A stretch of 64,000 nt of DNA. Origin: Cellvibrionaceae bacterium. GTDB lineage: Bacteria; Pseudomonadota; Gammaproteobacteria; Pseudomonadales; Cellvibrionaceae. A program made the translations under genes and the position numbers. The stretch lies in the NCBI GenBank assembly GCA_024707385.1, contig JANPZW010000013.1:310001-374000 (forward strand), in the 5' to 3' direction. Shown here piece after piece: positions 56,139-64,000 of this stretch. The notes under the pieces are model-generated. The model did no database searches, had not been told where the DNA came from, and saw only the letters and a list, made by a program, of their open reading frames with translations. Each line of letters starts with the position of its first letter. Position 1 is the first letter of the stretch.

Positions 56139-56166
56139 TTGTGCAGAAAAAATTTCGTGCTATGAT
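56139..56166 (+). promoter_or_regulatory. Sigma-70-like promoter upstream of gdhA
   Basis: TTGTGC (56139-56144) and TATGAT (56161-56166) are separated by 16 bases, a near-consensus promoter on an AT-rich spacer. The start point would be near 56173, leaving a leader of about 350 bases before gdhA. Confidence 0.6.
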
Positions 56167-56251
56167 CCGCGCATGATTACACCTCCGACTCGCATAAATC
56201 TCTCCCTTCCGGTCTCACGGCGGTTCTCCGTCGTCAGGGCCTTCCATATCT

Positions 56252-56290
56252 AAGGCGGTTAAGAAATCCTGCTTTTTTCTTAACCGCCTT
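56252..56290. terminator. Hairpin in the gdhA leader (possible attenuator)
   Basis: AAGGCGGTTAAGAAA pairs with TTTCTTAACCGCCTT (about 15 base pairs, loop about nine with T-run). It starts at the stop codon of the 26-codon leader frame. No T-tract follows the stem, so it may be an attenuator or RNA structure rather than a terminator. Confidence 0.5.
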
Positions 56291-56437
56291 GATGGATGGA
56301 CCGGCGGCACCGCGCTATATAGCGTTATTCGACGACATAGCATTATTCGACAAAAAGCCCGCTCCTCCTCCCCATAGAGTTCGCCCCATGGATCAGTCAA
56401 ACGGCTGGCCAGACCTGTTTGCTTTGAGGCGTATTGA

Positions 56438-57874
<1,437 letters not shown>

Positions 57875-58221
57875 CGCACAACCATAATTTTCACAGTGAT
57901 TGTTCAGAAAATAATTATTCAAACGGCAATTTTGGTAAAAAACCTGAATAGCAACATGATCGTTAAACGCAGGCTGTTTATTTTAAGGATACCTCCGGCC
58001 TTCCCCACCTAAACCGGGCGCGCAAGGCGCCCGGCCATTTCCTATCGCTCGCCCGCAGACCACCTCTGCTGCTGCCGCGCAGTACTTTTCCGGTTCGGCT
58101 CAGTCACTGGGTCGCGTGCGACTTTTGCAAAAATTTCAGCTCTCGCTGTTTCCGATGGAACGGCGCAGGTTCGCTTACGCGCCTGTTCCGTCAAAAACCA
58201 TCAGCCCATGAGGAAAACTCC
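57875..58221. other. Intergenic region after gdhA with hairpins
   Basis: About 345 bases without a long gene. CCGGGCGCGCAAGGCGCCCGG (58014-58034) is a strong hairpin, perhaps the gdhA terminator although no T-run follows. A second, longer stem (GGAACGGCGC/GCGCCTGTTCC, about 58158-58193) lies in the leader of the small basic peptide gene. Confidence 0.5.
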
Positions 58222-58326
58222 ATGAGCAAACAGAAAGCCAAAAAAGAGCCACAAAAAACGCTGAAAGAAAAACGCAAAGAGAAAAAGGACAAGAAAGGCG
58301 GGAAAGGAGGCGTTCTCGGCTTATAG
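58222..58326 (+). CDS. 34-residue lysine-rich peptide, probable small protein
   Basis: The ATG at 58222 has AGGAAAA about six bases upstream. It encodes MSKQKAKKEPQKTLKEKRKE followed by KKDKKGGKGGVLGL. About half the residues are lysine or arginine, so it may bind nucleic acid or ribosomes (inference). A terminator follows nine bases after the stop, and a structured leader precedes it, both of which support a real, independently transcribed gene. Confidence 0.6.
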   Translation: MSKQKAKKEPQKTLKEKRKEKKDKKGGKGGVLGL

Positions 58327-58334
58327 ATAAACTC

Positions 58335-58359
58335 GGTGGCGGCTCCCCGCCACCATTTT
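58335..58359 (+). terminator. Rho-independent terminator after the small basic peptide gene
   Basis: Perfect eight-base stem GGTGGCGG/CCGCCACC with loop CTCC (58335-58354), followed by ATTTTA. It lies just before the ribosome site of the Rnk-like gene. Confidence 0.72.
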
Positions 58360-58375
58360 ATAGCGGTGAAACATC

Positions 58376-58789
58376 ATGTTCGAATCAAGCAACAGAATTA
58401 CATTATTGTGCAAAAGTGATTATGCAAAACTGACGCAAATAAATGCTCAGCCGACCGATCACGCAGCGCGTTACGGCAAGGGACACCCGAAGCTGGATAC
58501 CGCGCTGGTGGTGGACGACCATCAATTTCCCGATGATATCGCCAGAATTGGCAGCTTGGTCAGTTTGAAAGATCTGGGTACGGGTTCTATCGCCCGCTTT
58601 GTGCTGAGCGAAAAAGGTGGCGACTCTCATGACGACGACGAAAAAATACGTCCACTGTCGATCACCTCAGCACTAGGTGTTGCGCTCCTCGGCTCACGTA
58701 TGGGAGAACACATCAAGTGGACCCTGCCCAACGGCCACACCCGCTACCTGCGGATCTCCGAACTGACATCAAAGTCGGCCGCCTGCTGA
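58376..58789 (+). CDS. Rnk/GreA-GreB C-terminal-domain protein
   Basis: A 137-residue protein of the nucleoside diphosphate kinase regulator (Rnk) type. A short N-terminal helix is followed by the Gre C-terminal FKBP-like domain: TALVVDDHQFPDDIARIGSLVSLKDLGTG, then DDDEKIRPLSITSALGVALLGSRMGEHIKWTLPNG. Such proteins bind RNA polymerase near the secondary channel. It lacks the long coiled coil of true Gre factors, so cleavage stimulation is not expected. Its ribosome site (AGCGGTGAAA) lies right behind the upstream terminator. Confidence 0.85.
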   Translation: MFESSNRITLLCKSDYAKLTQINAQPTDHAARYGKGHPKLDTALVVDDHQFPDDIARIGSLVSLKDLGTGSIARFVLSEKGGDSHDDDEKIRPLSITSALGVALLGSRMGEHIKWTLPNGHTRYLRISELTSKSAAC

Positions 58790-58793
58790 GATA

Positions 58794-58811
58794 CCGGGGC
58801 ACATGCCCCGG
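58794..58811 (+). terminator. Hairpin after the Rnk-like gene
   Basis: Stem CCGGGGC/GCCCCGG with an ACAT loop, five bases after the stop codon. A second stem GGCAGG...GCCTGCC follows at about 58831-58849. No T-run is present, so termination is uncertain. Confidence 0.5.
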
Positions 58812-59057
58812 CGAAAAAGCAGGCAGGATGCCTGCCCATGGTTATTCAGTCGAATAAAAGCGTGCGGCAACAAGGGAAATCTACACCGTTAACAGGTGAA
58901 TATTTCACAGATTGTCTGCGCGGCAATTTTTAAGATTTCATCGCACCAATGTATTTATGCGGTGCACCAAGGGCCAGTTTGTTGTGCCACTGGGGAATTT
59001 TAGCGCCCCATCATTCGACCGAAATTCACCAATACAACCAATACAAAGGATCTATGT

Positions 59058-59483
59058 ATGAAACTCTTCAAATCACTTTCCATTGCCAGCCTCGCCGGCT
59101 CCCTTCTGCTTGCAGCGTCGGCACATGCGGTTCCGCCTACTGCTGTCTCCGGTCTAACTGGCACTTGGTACAACACCAACCCGGCAACCGGCGGTATCGT
59201 CAAATTTGTGGTCACACAAACCATTCTGGGACTGACCTTCAAATCCTACGGAGCATGCTCTCCGACACCCTGCGTCCATACCACCGTACTTGCGTATCCA
59301 CACAGTGCGGGCGTTTCATCCAACACCGCGACCGGCTTTACCTCCTATCGCGACGATGGCTTTAAATATTCGCGCTATTCTGCGGTGCGCGTAGGCTCTT
59401 ATCTGCGTTTGGACTCCTTCGCGACTTTCGCCTCCGGAGATACGCGCAAGAACTATTTGTCATCCGAGACATTTGCGCGCTAA
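59058..59483 (+). CDS. Small secreted protein, unknown
   Basis: A 141-residue protein with a clear signal peptide (MKLFKSLSIASLAGSLLLAASAHA, cleavage after AHA). The mature part is short, beta-rich and aromatic, with GLTGTWYNTNPATGGIVKFVV, two cysteines (YGACSPTPCVHTT) likely to form a disulfide, and FKYSRYSAVRVGSYLRLDSF. The GTWYN...GGIVKFVV pattern recalls small lipocalin-like or beta-sandwich secreted proteins, but no family was recognised. A hairpin follows the stop. Confidence 0.68.
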   Translation: MKLFKSLSIASLAGSLLLAASAHAVPPTAVSGLTGTWYNTNPATGGIVKFVVTQTILGLTFKSYGACSPTPCVHTTVLAYPHSAGVSSNTATGFTSYRDDGFKYSRYSAVRVGSYLRLDSFATFASGDTRKNYLSSETFAR

Positions 59484-59491
59484 CACAATTA

Positions 59492-59512
59492 TGGCGGCAC
59501 CCAGTGCCGCCG
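59492..59512 (+). terminator. Hairpin after the small secreted protein gene
   Basis: Stem GGCGGCAC/GTGCCGCC with a three-base loop, then GATTTAAAA, nine bases after the stop codon. A plausible terminator. Confidence 0.65.
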
Positions 59513-59580
59513 ATTTAAAAACATCGTCTAATTAAAATTGGCCATCGGAATTAAAGAAAAAATCAGCCATCGCGATTTTT

Positions 59581-60258
59581 ATGCCGGAGCAAAATCACAT
59601 GTGGAAATCACCGATTATTAAAATAACGCTGTATATAGGTGTATTTACCCTGGGTTATTTTGCCGGACAATCGCACAAGGATGACATTGCGATTGCCCCC
59701 AGGGCGCAGATAGTACAAGCTCCCGTCACACCGTCGTGTCCGGCCGGCAACGCCGCTGACGCTAAAGCACCGGATCCGTCATTGGCGAATGCAAATACCG
59801 TTTCCACACCGGCCAAACCCGAGCAAAATCCGCCTGCCGCGCAGCGGGAAATCAACCTGTCCGACTTCGACAATCCCGACGAGCAAATCCAGCTCTCGCT
59901 CACCGCGTCCCCTGACACCTTTACTCAAAGCAACGAGCAGCTGACGGCAGATCAGGATATGTTGGCGCCCTTATATCAATTAGAGGGAGAACAGCAGTTG
60001 GCCTATGTGCAGAAACTGGTGGAGTCACAGGAGGACTCCGCAATTGTGGCGCTCAATGATTTGATTCTGAATGACGGCACACCGCTGCAGGATGCCGCCA
60101 TCAACGGCCTGATCTCACTGCTGGAAATGCGCACCGGACATTTTGACGTCATTGCCGCAAATCTTGCGCAAAACGCCGTTTTCCTCAATGAAAAACAGTT
60201 GCAGAAATTGCACGACGCCACTCAACCCCCCACCCTTCCAGAAGACGCCGGGCTCTGA
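59581..60258 (+). CDS. Inner-membrane-anchored periplasmic protein, unknown
   Basis: A 225-residue protein with one N-terminal membrane anchor (about residues 13-30, IKITLYIGVFTLGYFAGQS). A Pro/Ala-rich linker follows (about 45-90), then a helical C-terminal domain (LAPLYQLEGEQQLAYVQKLVESQ...DAAINGLISLLEMRTGHFDVIA). The C-terminal part has HEAT/armadillo-like character (NDLILNDGTPLQDAAINGLISLL). No family was recognised. MWKSPIIK at the seventh codon is an alternative start. Confidence 0.65.
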   Translation: MPEQNHMWKSPIIKITLYIGVFTLGYFAGQSHKDDIAIAPRAQIVQAPVTPSCPAGNAADAKAPDPSLANANTVSTPAKPEQNPPAAQREINLSDFDNPDEQIQLSLTASPDTFTQSNEQLTADQDMLAPLYQLEGEQQLAYVQKLVESQEDSAIVALNDLILNDGTPLQDAAINGLISLLEMRTGHFDVIAANLAQNAVFLNEKQLQKLHDATQPPTLPEDAGL

Positions 60259-60292
60259 TCTGGCGAGCCTCATCCCGGCCGCGACTTTTTCG

Positions 60293-60373
60293 TACAGCAG
60301 GTTTTTCCCGTATAGAAGGTTCTTCCCGTATAGCAGGTTCTTCCCGTATAGCAGGTTCTTCCCATGTAGCAGG
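60293..60373. repeat. 18-bp tandem repeat (TATAGCAGGTTCTTCCCG)
   Basis: Four full units and a partial fifth (60293-60310, 60311-60328, 60329-60346, 60347-60364, 60365-60373) lie between the anchored protein and the second diguanylate cyclase. The unit is a multiple of three, so it stays open in both strands, but no gene with a proper start uses it. Confidence 0.92.
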
Positions 60374-60481
60374 AGACGAAAAAACGTTATTCCAGGTGAC
60401 TTTAATTATCTTGTCTATACTTCGAAAACAAGCGACCACTTACAGACACCTGATAATGCTCATAGGATGGGCTAAGCGACC

Positions 60482-61771
60482 ATGATACGGCCAAGATCCA
60501 ACGCCGCCCTGCGATTGCTCGCCGTGCTCGTCACGGTTTGCGCCATTGCCGCACATCAGTATTTGCCGCCCAAGATCCTGGTTCTATACCCAGACCCGGA
60601 ACGTCTCGCCTGGATTTTTGGCCCAAAACATCTGGATGAACCTTCCATTGATTGGATCGGCGAGGAGACCAATCACTTCTGGTGCAATTACATTCCCGGC
60701 GATATCTATTCCTGTGGATGGTCGCTCAACCTGGGGGAAAGCCGGACCAGCGGAGTTGATTTATCCGACTTCGACGGCTTCAATATCCTGCTGCAATATA
60801 AAGGCGACGCACCGCGGATCCGCCTGTTTCTGCGCGACTTCAACGCCGCTTACAGCGATATCGAAAGATTTGACACCACCAGCAAAGTCATGTCCACCAC
60901 GGTGCGCACCTCCGACTTGAATAAACCGGTTTACGTGCATTTGAGCGAGTTCAGCGTCGCGGAATGGTGGATTACTGAATTCGATATTTCCGGTCAGCAC
61001 TCCGCCCCCTCCGTCGACAACACCATCGCCATAGGCGTCGACTTCAATGTTCACAGTAAGAACGAAGTCCGCGTGGAAAAAATCGAAGCCGTCGGTGAGT
61101 GGATAAAAAAAGAAACACTTTATTTCGCCATCATTTCCTTTTGGATGGCTCTCATAGTGCTCGAAGTTCTGTGGCGCTTCTACACAGTGCACAAGCAGGC
61201 AAAAGCGGATGCGCAGCAAATCAACAACTTGGTCAGCGAATATAAAAAGCTCGAAGTGGAAAAGCAGGAGTTCGAGGCTCTGTCGACCACCGATGTGCTC
61301 ACTGGCGTTATGAATCGCGCAGGTGTACAGCAATTTTTGCAGCGCCTTTTTGAAAGCGATTTCAGTCGCAATCAAATGGGCGTGCTTTTATTCGATATCG
61401 ATCACTTTAAGAAGGTCAATGACCAGCTCGGCCACGATGTGGGCGATCTGGTGCTCAGCAAAGTGGCCAACATCATCAACAGCAATATCCGTCACACGGA
61501 TATTTTTGGCCGCTGGGGCGGAGAGGAATTTATTCTCGTCGCATCACAAATCCATGAAGAGCGCCTGCGCGCACTGGCGGACAAACTGCGCGAAACCATA
61601 TCCCAACACGCCTTCGATATCGAAGGACAATCCGTTACCGTAACCGTCAGCATAGGCGCAACCACCGTCGACGCCCACGAAACCTTCGAAGCCGTTTTCA
61701 AACGCGCCGACAACGCGCTCTACGCAGCCAAAAACAGCGGCCGCAACCAAGTGCGGTTTGCCATGCCTTAA
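60482..61771 (+). CDS. Membrane diguanylate cyclase, paralogue of the 41496 gene
   Basis: A 429-residue protein with the same order as its paralogue: signal-anchor (LRLLAVLVTVCAIAAH), periplasmic domain with GVDLSDFDGFNILLQYKGDA and KPVYVHLSEFSVAEWWITEF, second helix (LYFAIISFWMALIVLEVLW), and a coiled coil (INNLVSEYKKLEVEKQEFE). A GGDEF domain follows with TTDVLTGVMNRAG, DIDHFKKVNDQLGHDVGD and an intact RWGGEEF. It should make c-di-GMP in response to a periplasmic signal. The start ATG at 60482 lacks a strong ribosome site. Confidence 0.88.
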   Translation: MIRPRSNAALRLLAVLVTVCAIAAHQYLPPKILVLYPDPERLAWIFGPKHLDEPSIDWIGEETNHFWCNYIPGDIYSCGWSLNLGESRTSGVDLSDFDGFNILLQYKGDAPRIRLFLRDFNAAYSDIERFDTTSKVMSTTVRTSDLNKPVYVHLSEFSVAEWWITEFDISGQHSAPSVDNTIAIGVDFNVHSKNEVRVEKIEAVGEWIKKETLYFAIISFWMALIVLEVLWRFYTVHKQAKADAQQINNLVSEYKKLEVEKQEFEALSTTDVLTGVMNRAGVQQFLQRLFESDFSRNQMGVLLFDIDHFKKVNDQLGHDVGDLVLSKVANIINSNIRHTDIFGRWGGEEFILVASQIHEERLRALADKLRETISQHAFDIEGQSVTVTVSIGATTVDAHETFEAVFKRADNALYAAKNSGRNQVRFAMP

Positions 61772-61814
61772 AGCACATCGGCGAACTAAAAGTAAAAACG
61801 TGACGACTTGTGCG

Positions 61815-62759
61815 CTATTCCGTCGGGCGTCGGCGCAGCCATTGGTCATGTTCGAAAAAGAGTACGACCACCAGGGATAGCGCGAGCGGAATCAACAGGT
61901 ACAACAAGCGGAAGACGAGTAATGCGGCAATCAGATCGGCGGGATCGACCTCGGGCAGGCCAATAAGAAAACAGATTTCCAGAACACCCAGACCGCCCGG
62001 AGCATGGGACACCAGCGCCATCGAGAACGACGCCAGAAAAATTCCCAGCACCAGCAAAAAATTCACATTGGCGGATTCGGGCAGGGCGAAGTAAATGATG
62101 GTGGCGGCGGCGATGAGCTCGAGAGGTCCGATCACCAGCTGACGCATAACAATATCCGGCCGGGGATACTGAAGTTTGAACCAGCGCAGCTCCAGGGTTT
62201 TGAAGTGCAGGCGACTGCCCACAACATAAAGGGCAACCACACCCAACATGGCGATGCCGATACCGATCGGCGCCCACAGGGGCATATCCTCGAAAAATCG
62301 GCGGATCATCACCGGATCCAGCAGCAGTACCAAACCGCCAAGCAGAATCGCGCCGAGCGAAAAGGTAAAGGAGCAAAACGCCACCAAAATCCCCACCTCA
62401 GCGGCACTTAGACCTTTGGATTTATAGGCCCGATAACGCACCACCCCACCGGAAAAAACCGAAGCGCCGATATTGTGGCCGATGGCGTATGCGGTAAAAG
62501 ATGCGGCGGTGATAAAGCCCCAAGGCAGACGTTTATGCAAATGCAGCAATGCGAGCCAGTCGTAGCCGGCGAGAGCCGCGTATGCCGCCAGGGTCGCTAA
62601 AACCGCCAGCAGCCAGTTGTAGTAAGGGATCGCATACAGGCTGGCAATGATGTCTTCGAGGGAAATGTGGCGGAGCTGATCAAAGAGCATCCATGCCGAA
62701 AATGCGACTGCAGCTAAACCGATGATGGGCCATACATAATCTTTGGTGGTTCTCTTCAT
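61815..62759 (-). CDS. Flippase-like LPG synthase TM-domain (UPF0104/YbhN) membrane protein
   Basis: A protein of 314 residues with about eight membrane helices. The start is taken at MKRTTKDYVWPIIGLAAVAF (62759); the frame extends 31 codons further without support. Family hallmarks are AYAIGHNIGASVFSGGVVRYRAYKSKGLS and GILVAFCSFTFSLGAILLGG, then ASFSMALVSHAPGGLGVLE near the end of the domain. Such domains occur alone (as here) or fused to the lysyl-transferase domain of MprF, and are thought to move lipids between leaflets. The transferase domain is absent. Confidence 0.85.
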   Translation of the reverse strand: MKRTTKDYVWPIIGLAAVAFSAWMLFDQLRHISLEDIIASLYAIPYYNWLLAVLATLAAYAALAGYDWLALLHLHKRLPWGFITAASFTAYAIGHNIGASVFSGGVVRYRAYKSKGLSAAEVGILVAFCSFTFSLGAILLGGLVLLLDPVMIRRFFEDMPLWAPIGIGIAMLGVVALYVVGSRLHFKTLELRWFKLQYPRPDIVMRQLVIGPLELIAAATIIYFALPESANVNFLLVLGIFLASFSMALVSHAPGGLGVLEICFLIGLPEVDPADLIAALLVFRLLYLLIPLALSLVVVLFFEHDQWLRRRPTE

Positions 62760-62997
62760 GCCACTCCCAAACCTATCATCTGTGCCTCGCGACCTCATTG
62801 CTCTACGACTTCCGGACGGTGGCAAAGTTACCTTATCCGCACCCACAGGCAAAGCCTAAAGGTAAGCAGAAGGAACGACTTAAGTCATATCAGAGGGCTG
62901 GGCGGGGCGTACCGGATCGCAGTCAAATCGCTTCGCTAGCGACGAAAGGGCATCAATGACGGGAAACTTCCCGCTTTGGGCGGGAAGGGCATTCGGA

Positions 62998-63025
62998 TGT
63001 GATATCCGCGAAGACGGATATCACA
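62998..63025 (-). terminator. Hairpin downstream of the xylanase gene
   Basis: A perfect ten-base stem GTGATATCCG/CGGATATCAC with a six-base loop, 25 bases after the xylanase stop on the minus strand. No T-run follows. A second GC-rich stem (GGGAAACTTCCCG-like, about 62960-62988) lies beyond it. Confidence 0.55.
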
Positions 63026-63049
63026 TTAAAGATTTGTTGGCGGGATATG

Positions 63050-63860
63050 TCAGCGGGACCCCGCGTCCCAGACGCGGCCGGATGCGCGACCATCTTTCGG
63101 CGGGTTGAATACTTCAACAGCCATCACCTGATATGTGGGGTCGTCACTTGCATTGAAGTTGTTCATATCGGGCAGAATCCAACCGGTATCGGCCCAGGCC
63201 TTCACATGATCGGCGAAAATAATCTTGTGATCCTCGCCGAGCTCGCGTTGCTCTTTCGGCTTGCTCCAGTATTGATAGAAGGTAGTCGGGCCGTTGATGG
63301 ACGGCTTCACTTCGCGCACCGAACGATAGGTGGAATATTCCACGCCGTTGCTGACAAAGGTTTTGCCGTAAATACCATCCTGGCTGGGATCGTAGGTCCA
63401 GCGCTGCAGAATGTAGTACTCCACCAAATGCGCGGGGTCTGACGCGGGCATATCTTTGTTGTAACCCCAACCGTACAAAGTGATATAGCTCGCGCCGCTG
63501 TCTTCATTAAAGCGATAGCCGATAACGCGGTTCTTGTCGCCGTAATGCCAACCCGGTCCGCCGACATAGTTGTAACCACCGCCCTGCCAGGTGACGCTGA
63601 AGGCGCCATCCGTGTCCATGGTCAAGGACGCAGCGCCACCGTCCTTCCAATGGGTAAAGAAGAAATTGCCGATATGGCCCGTCGCGTGATTTTTGGTGAT
63701 GGTTGTGGCTTTGGTAAATTGCTGCGTGTACGCCTTGAATTTATCGATGCCCTGCACCGCAGGCTCTTTGATGTCCGCTGTTTTTCTGCCCGGAAGCGCA
63801 ACTCGCCAGACCACACAGAGCCAACAATATGGCTCCTTTAATACCAAAATGATTTTTCAT
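63050..63860 (-). CDS. GH11 endo-beta-1,4-xylanase lipoprotein, frameshifted after the signal peptide
   Basis: The start at 63860 has GGAG seven bases upstream and encodes a lipoprotein signal (MKNHFGIKGAILLALCGLASC, lipobox LASC). The frame shifts in a five-base run (T at 63781-63785, A on the coding strand). Removing one base gives CASGQKTADIKEPAVQGIDKF and about 269 residues in total. The catalytic domain is GH11: GGYNYVGGPGW, SGASYITLYGWGYN, then LVEYYILQRW with the nucleophile Glu and YQVMAVEVFN with the acid/base Glu. It would cut xylan at the cell surface. It has no carbohydrate-binding module. Confidence 0.87.
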
Positions 63861-63925
63861 TGAATTCTCCTGCTCGGCTGCCTTACGCCTGAGTGAGTGT
63901 GCGCAAAGACAAAACATATGAATCC

Positions 63926-63950
63926 GCGAATCGGGCAAAGCCCGATTCGC
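63926..63950. terminator. Strong hairpin upstream of the xylanase gene
   Basis: Perfect 11-base stem GCGAATCGGGC/GCCCGATTCGC with an AAA loop. It may end the transcript of the next gene beyond the window or be a leader structure of the xylanase mRNA. Confidence 0.5.
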
Positions 63951-64000
63951 CGCGTATAAGATTCCGTCGTATTGAGTGTAGAACTTCTTTTTGGAGTTGA

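Overview
The window (about 55% GC, most genes on the minus strand) looks like the chromosome of a free-living, polysaccharide-degrading gammaproteobacterium, most plausibly of the Cellvibrio/Saccharophagus/Teredinibacter group. The reasons are a GH12 endoglucanase lipoprotein, a GH11 xylanase, a lipoprotein with carbohydrate-binding-like modules, several c-di-GMP enzymes with periplasmic sensors, and a giant DUF4347/LEPR-XLL surface protein. The taxonomic call is inference. No rRNA, tRNA, CRISPR array or integrase was seen.

Layout. 1-4800: a cobalamin riboswitch followed on the minus strand by btuB, cobO, a FecCD-type permease, its ATPase and the first codons of another gene. 4837-10135: small metabolic genes (DUF2251-like, membrane protein, cupin, two GNATs, DODA dioxygenase, CsaA, SRPBCC, GH12 endoglucanase). 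10200-18100: an AT-richer accessory region that is an integron cassette array without an integrase. It has seven complete attC sites and one half-site in the same orientation, short unknown genes whose stop codons often sit inside attC, a three-gene cassette, a 4-fold-beta-flower protein and a transposase remnant. 18375-22400: a class D beta-lactamase, then a TetR regulon (quinone oxidoreductase, thioredoxin, LpxR-like protein, tetR) marked by three copies of one operator palindrome. 23249-25125: tpiA and class II fba. 25202-30151: outer-membrane barrel, large lipoprotein, radical SAM protein. 30299-35724: META lipoprotein, an LdtD-like/MepK-like peptidoglycan pair, rlmJ and a coiled-coil protein. 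35739-46000: hybrid-sensor/GGDEF giant, cytochrome b561, diguanylate cyclase, carbohydrate-binding lipoprotein, REC-GGDEF-EAL regulator. 46089-55849: hybrid kinase and the 7.2-kb surface protein. 56525-61771: gdhA, a Rnk/Gre-like protein, small secreted proteins and a second diguanylate cyclase. 61815-63860: flippase-like membrane protein and GH11 xylanase.

How the genes work together. Riboswitch-controlled genes import and adenosylate cobalamin. A surface protein-hybrid kinase-c-di-GMP regulator operon plus two membrane cyclases with related periplasmic domains suggest attachment controlled by extracellular, perhaps glycan, cues. The TetR unit couples an NADPH:quinone-type reductase and thioredoxin to an envelope enzyme, which suggests electrophile stress.

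Caveat. At least nine conserved genes are split by single-base indels, mostly in homopolymers (btuB, fba, META lipoprotein, ldtD-like, mepK-like, rlmJ, the hybrid sensor, the surface protein and the xylanase). Their number, and the housekeeping nature of several, point to sequencing or assembly errors rather than true pseudogenes, so these genes are given here as single loci with the break position.
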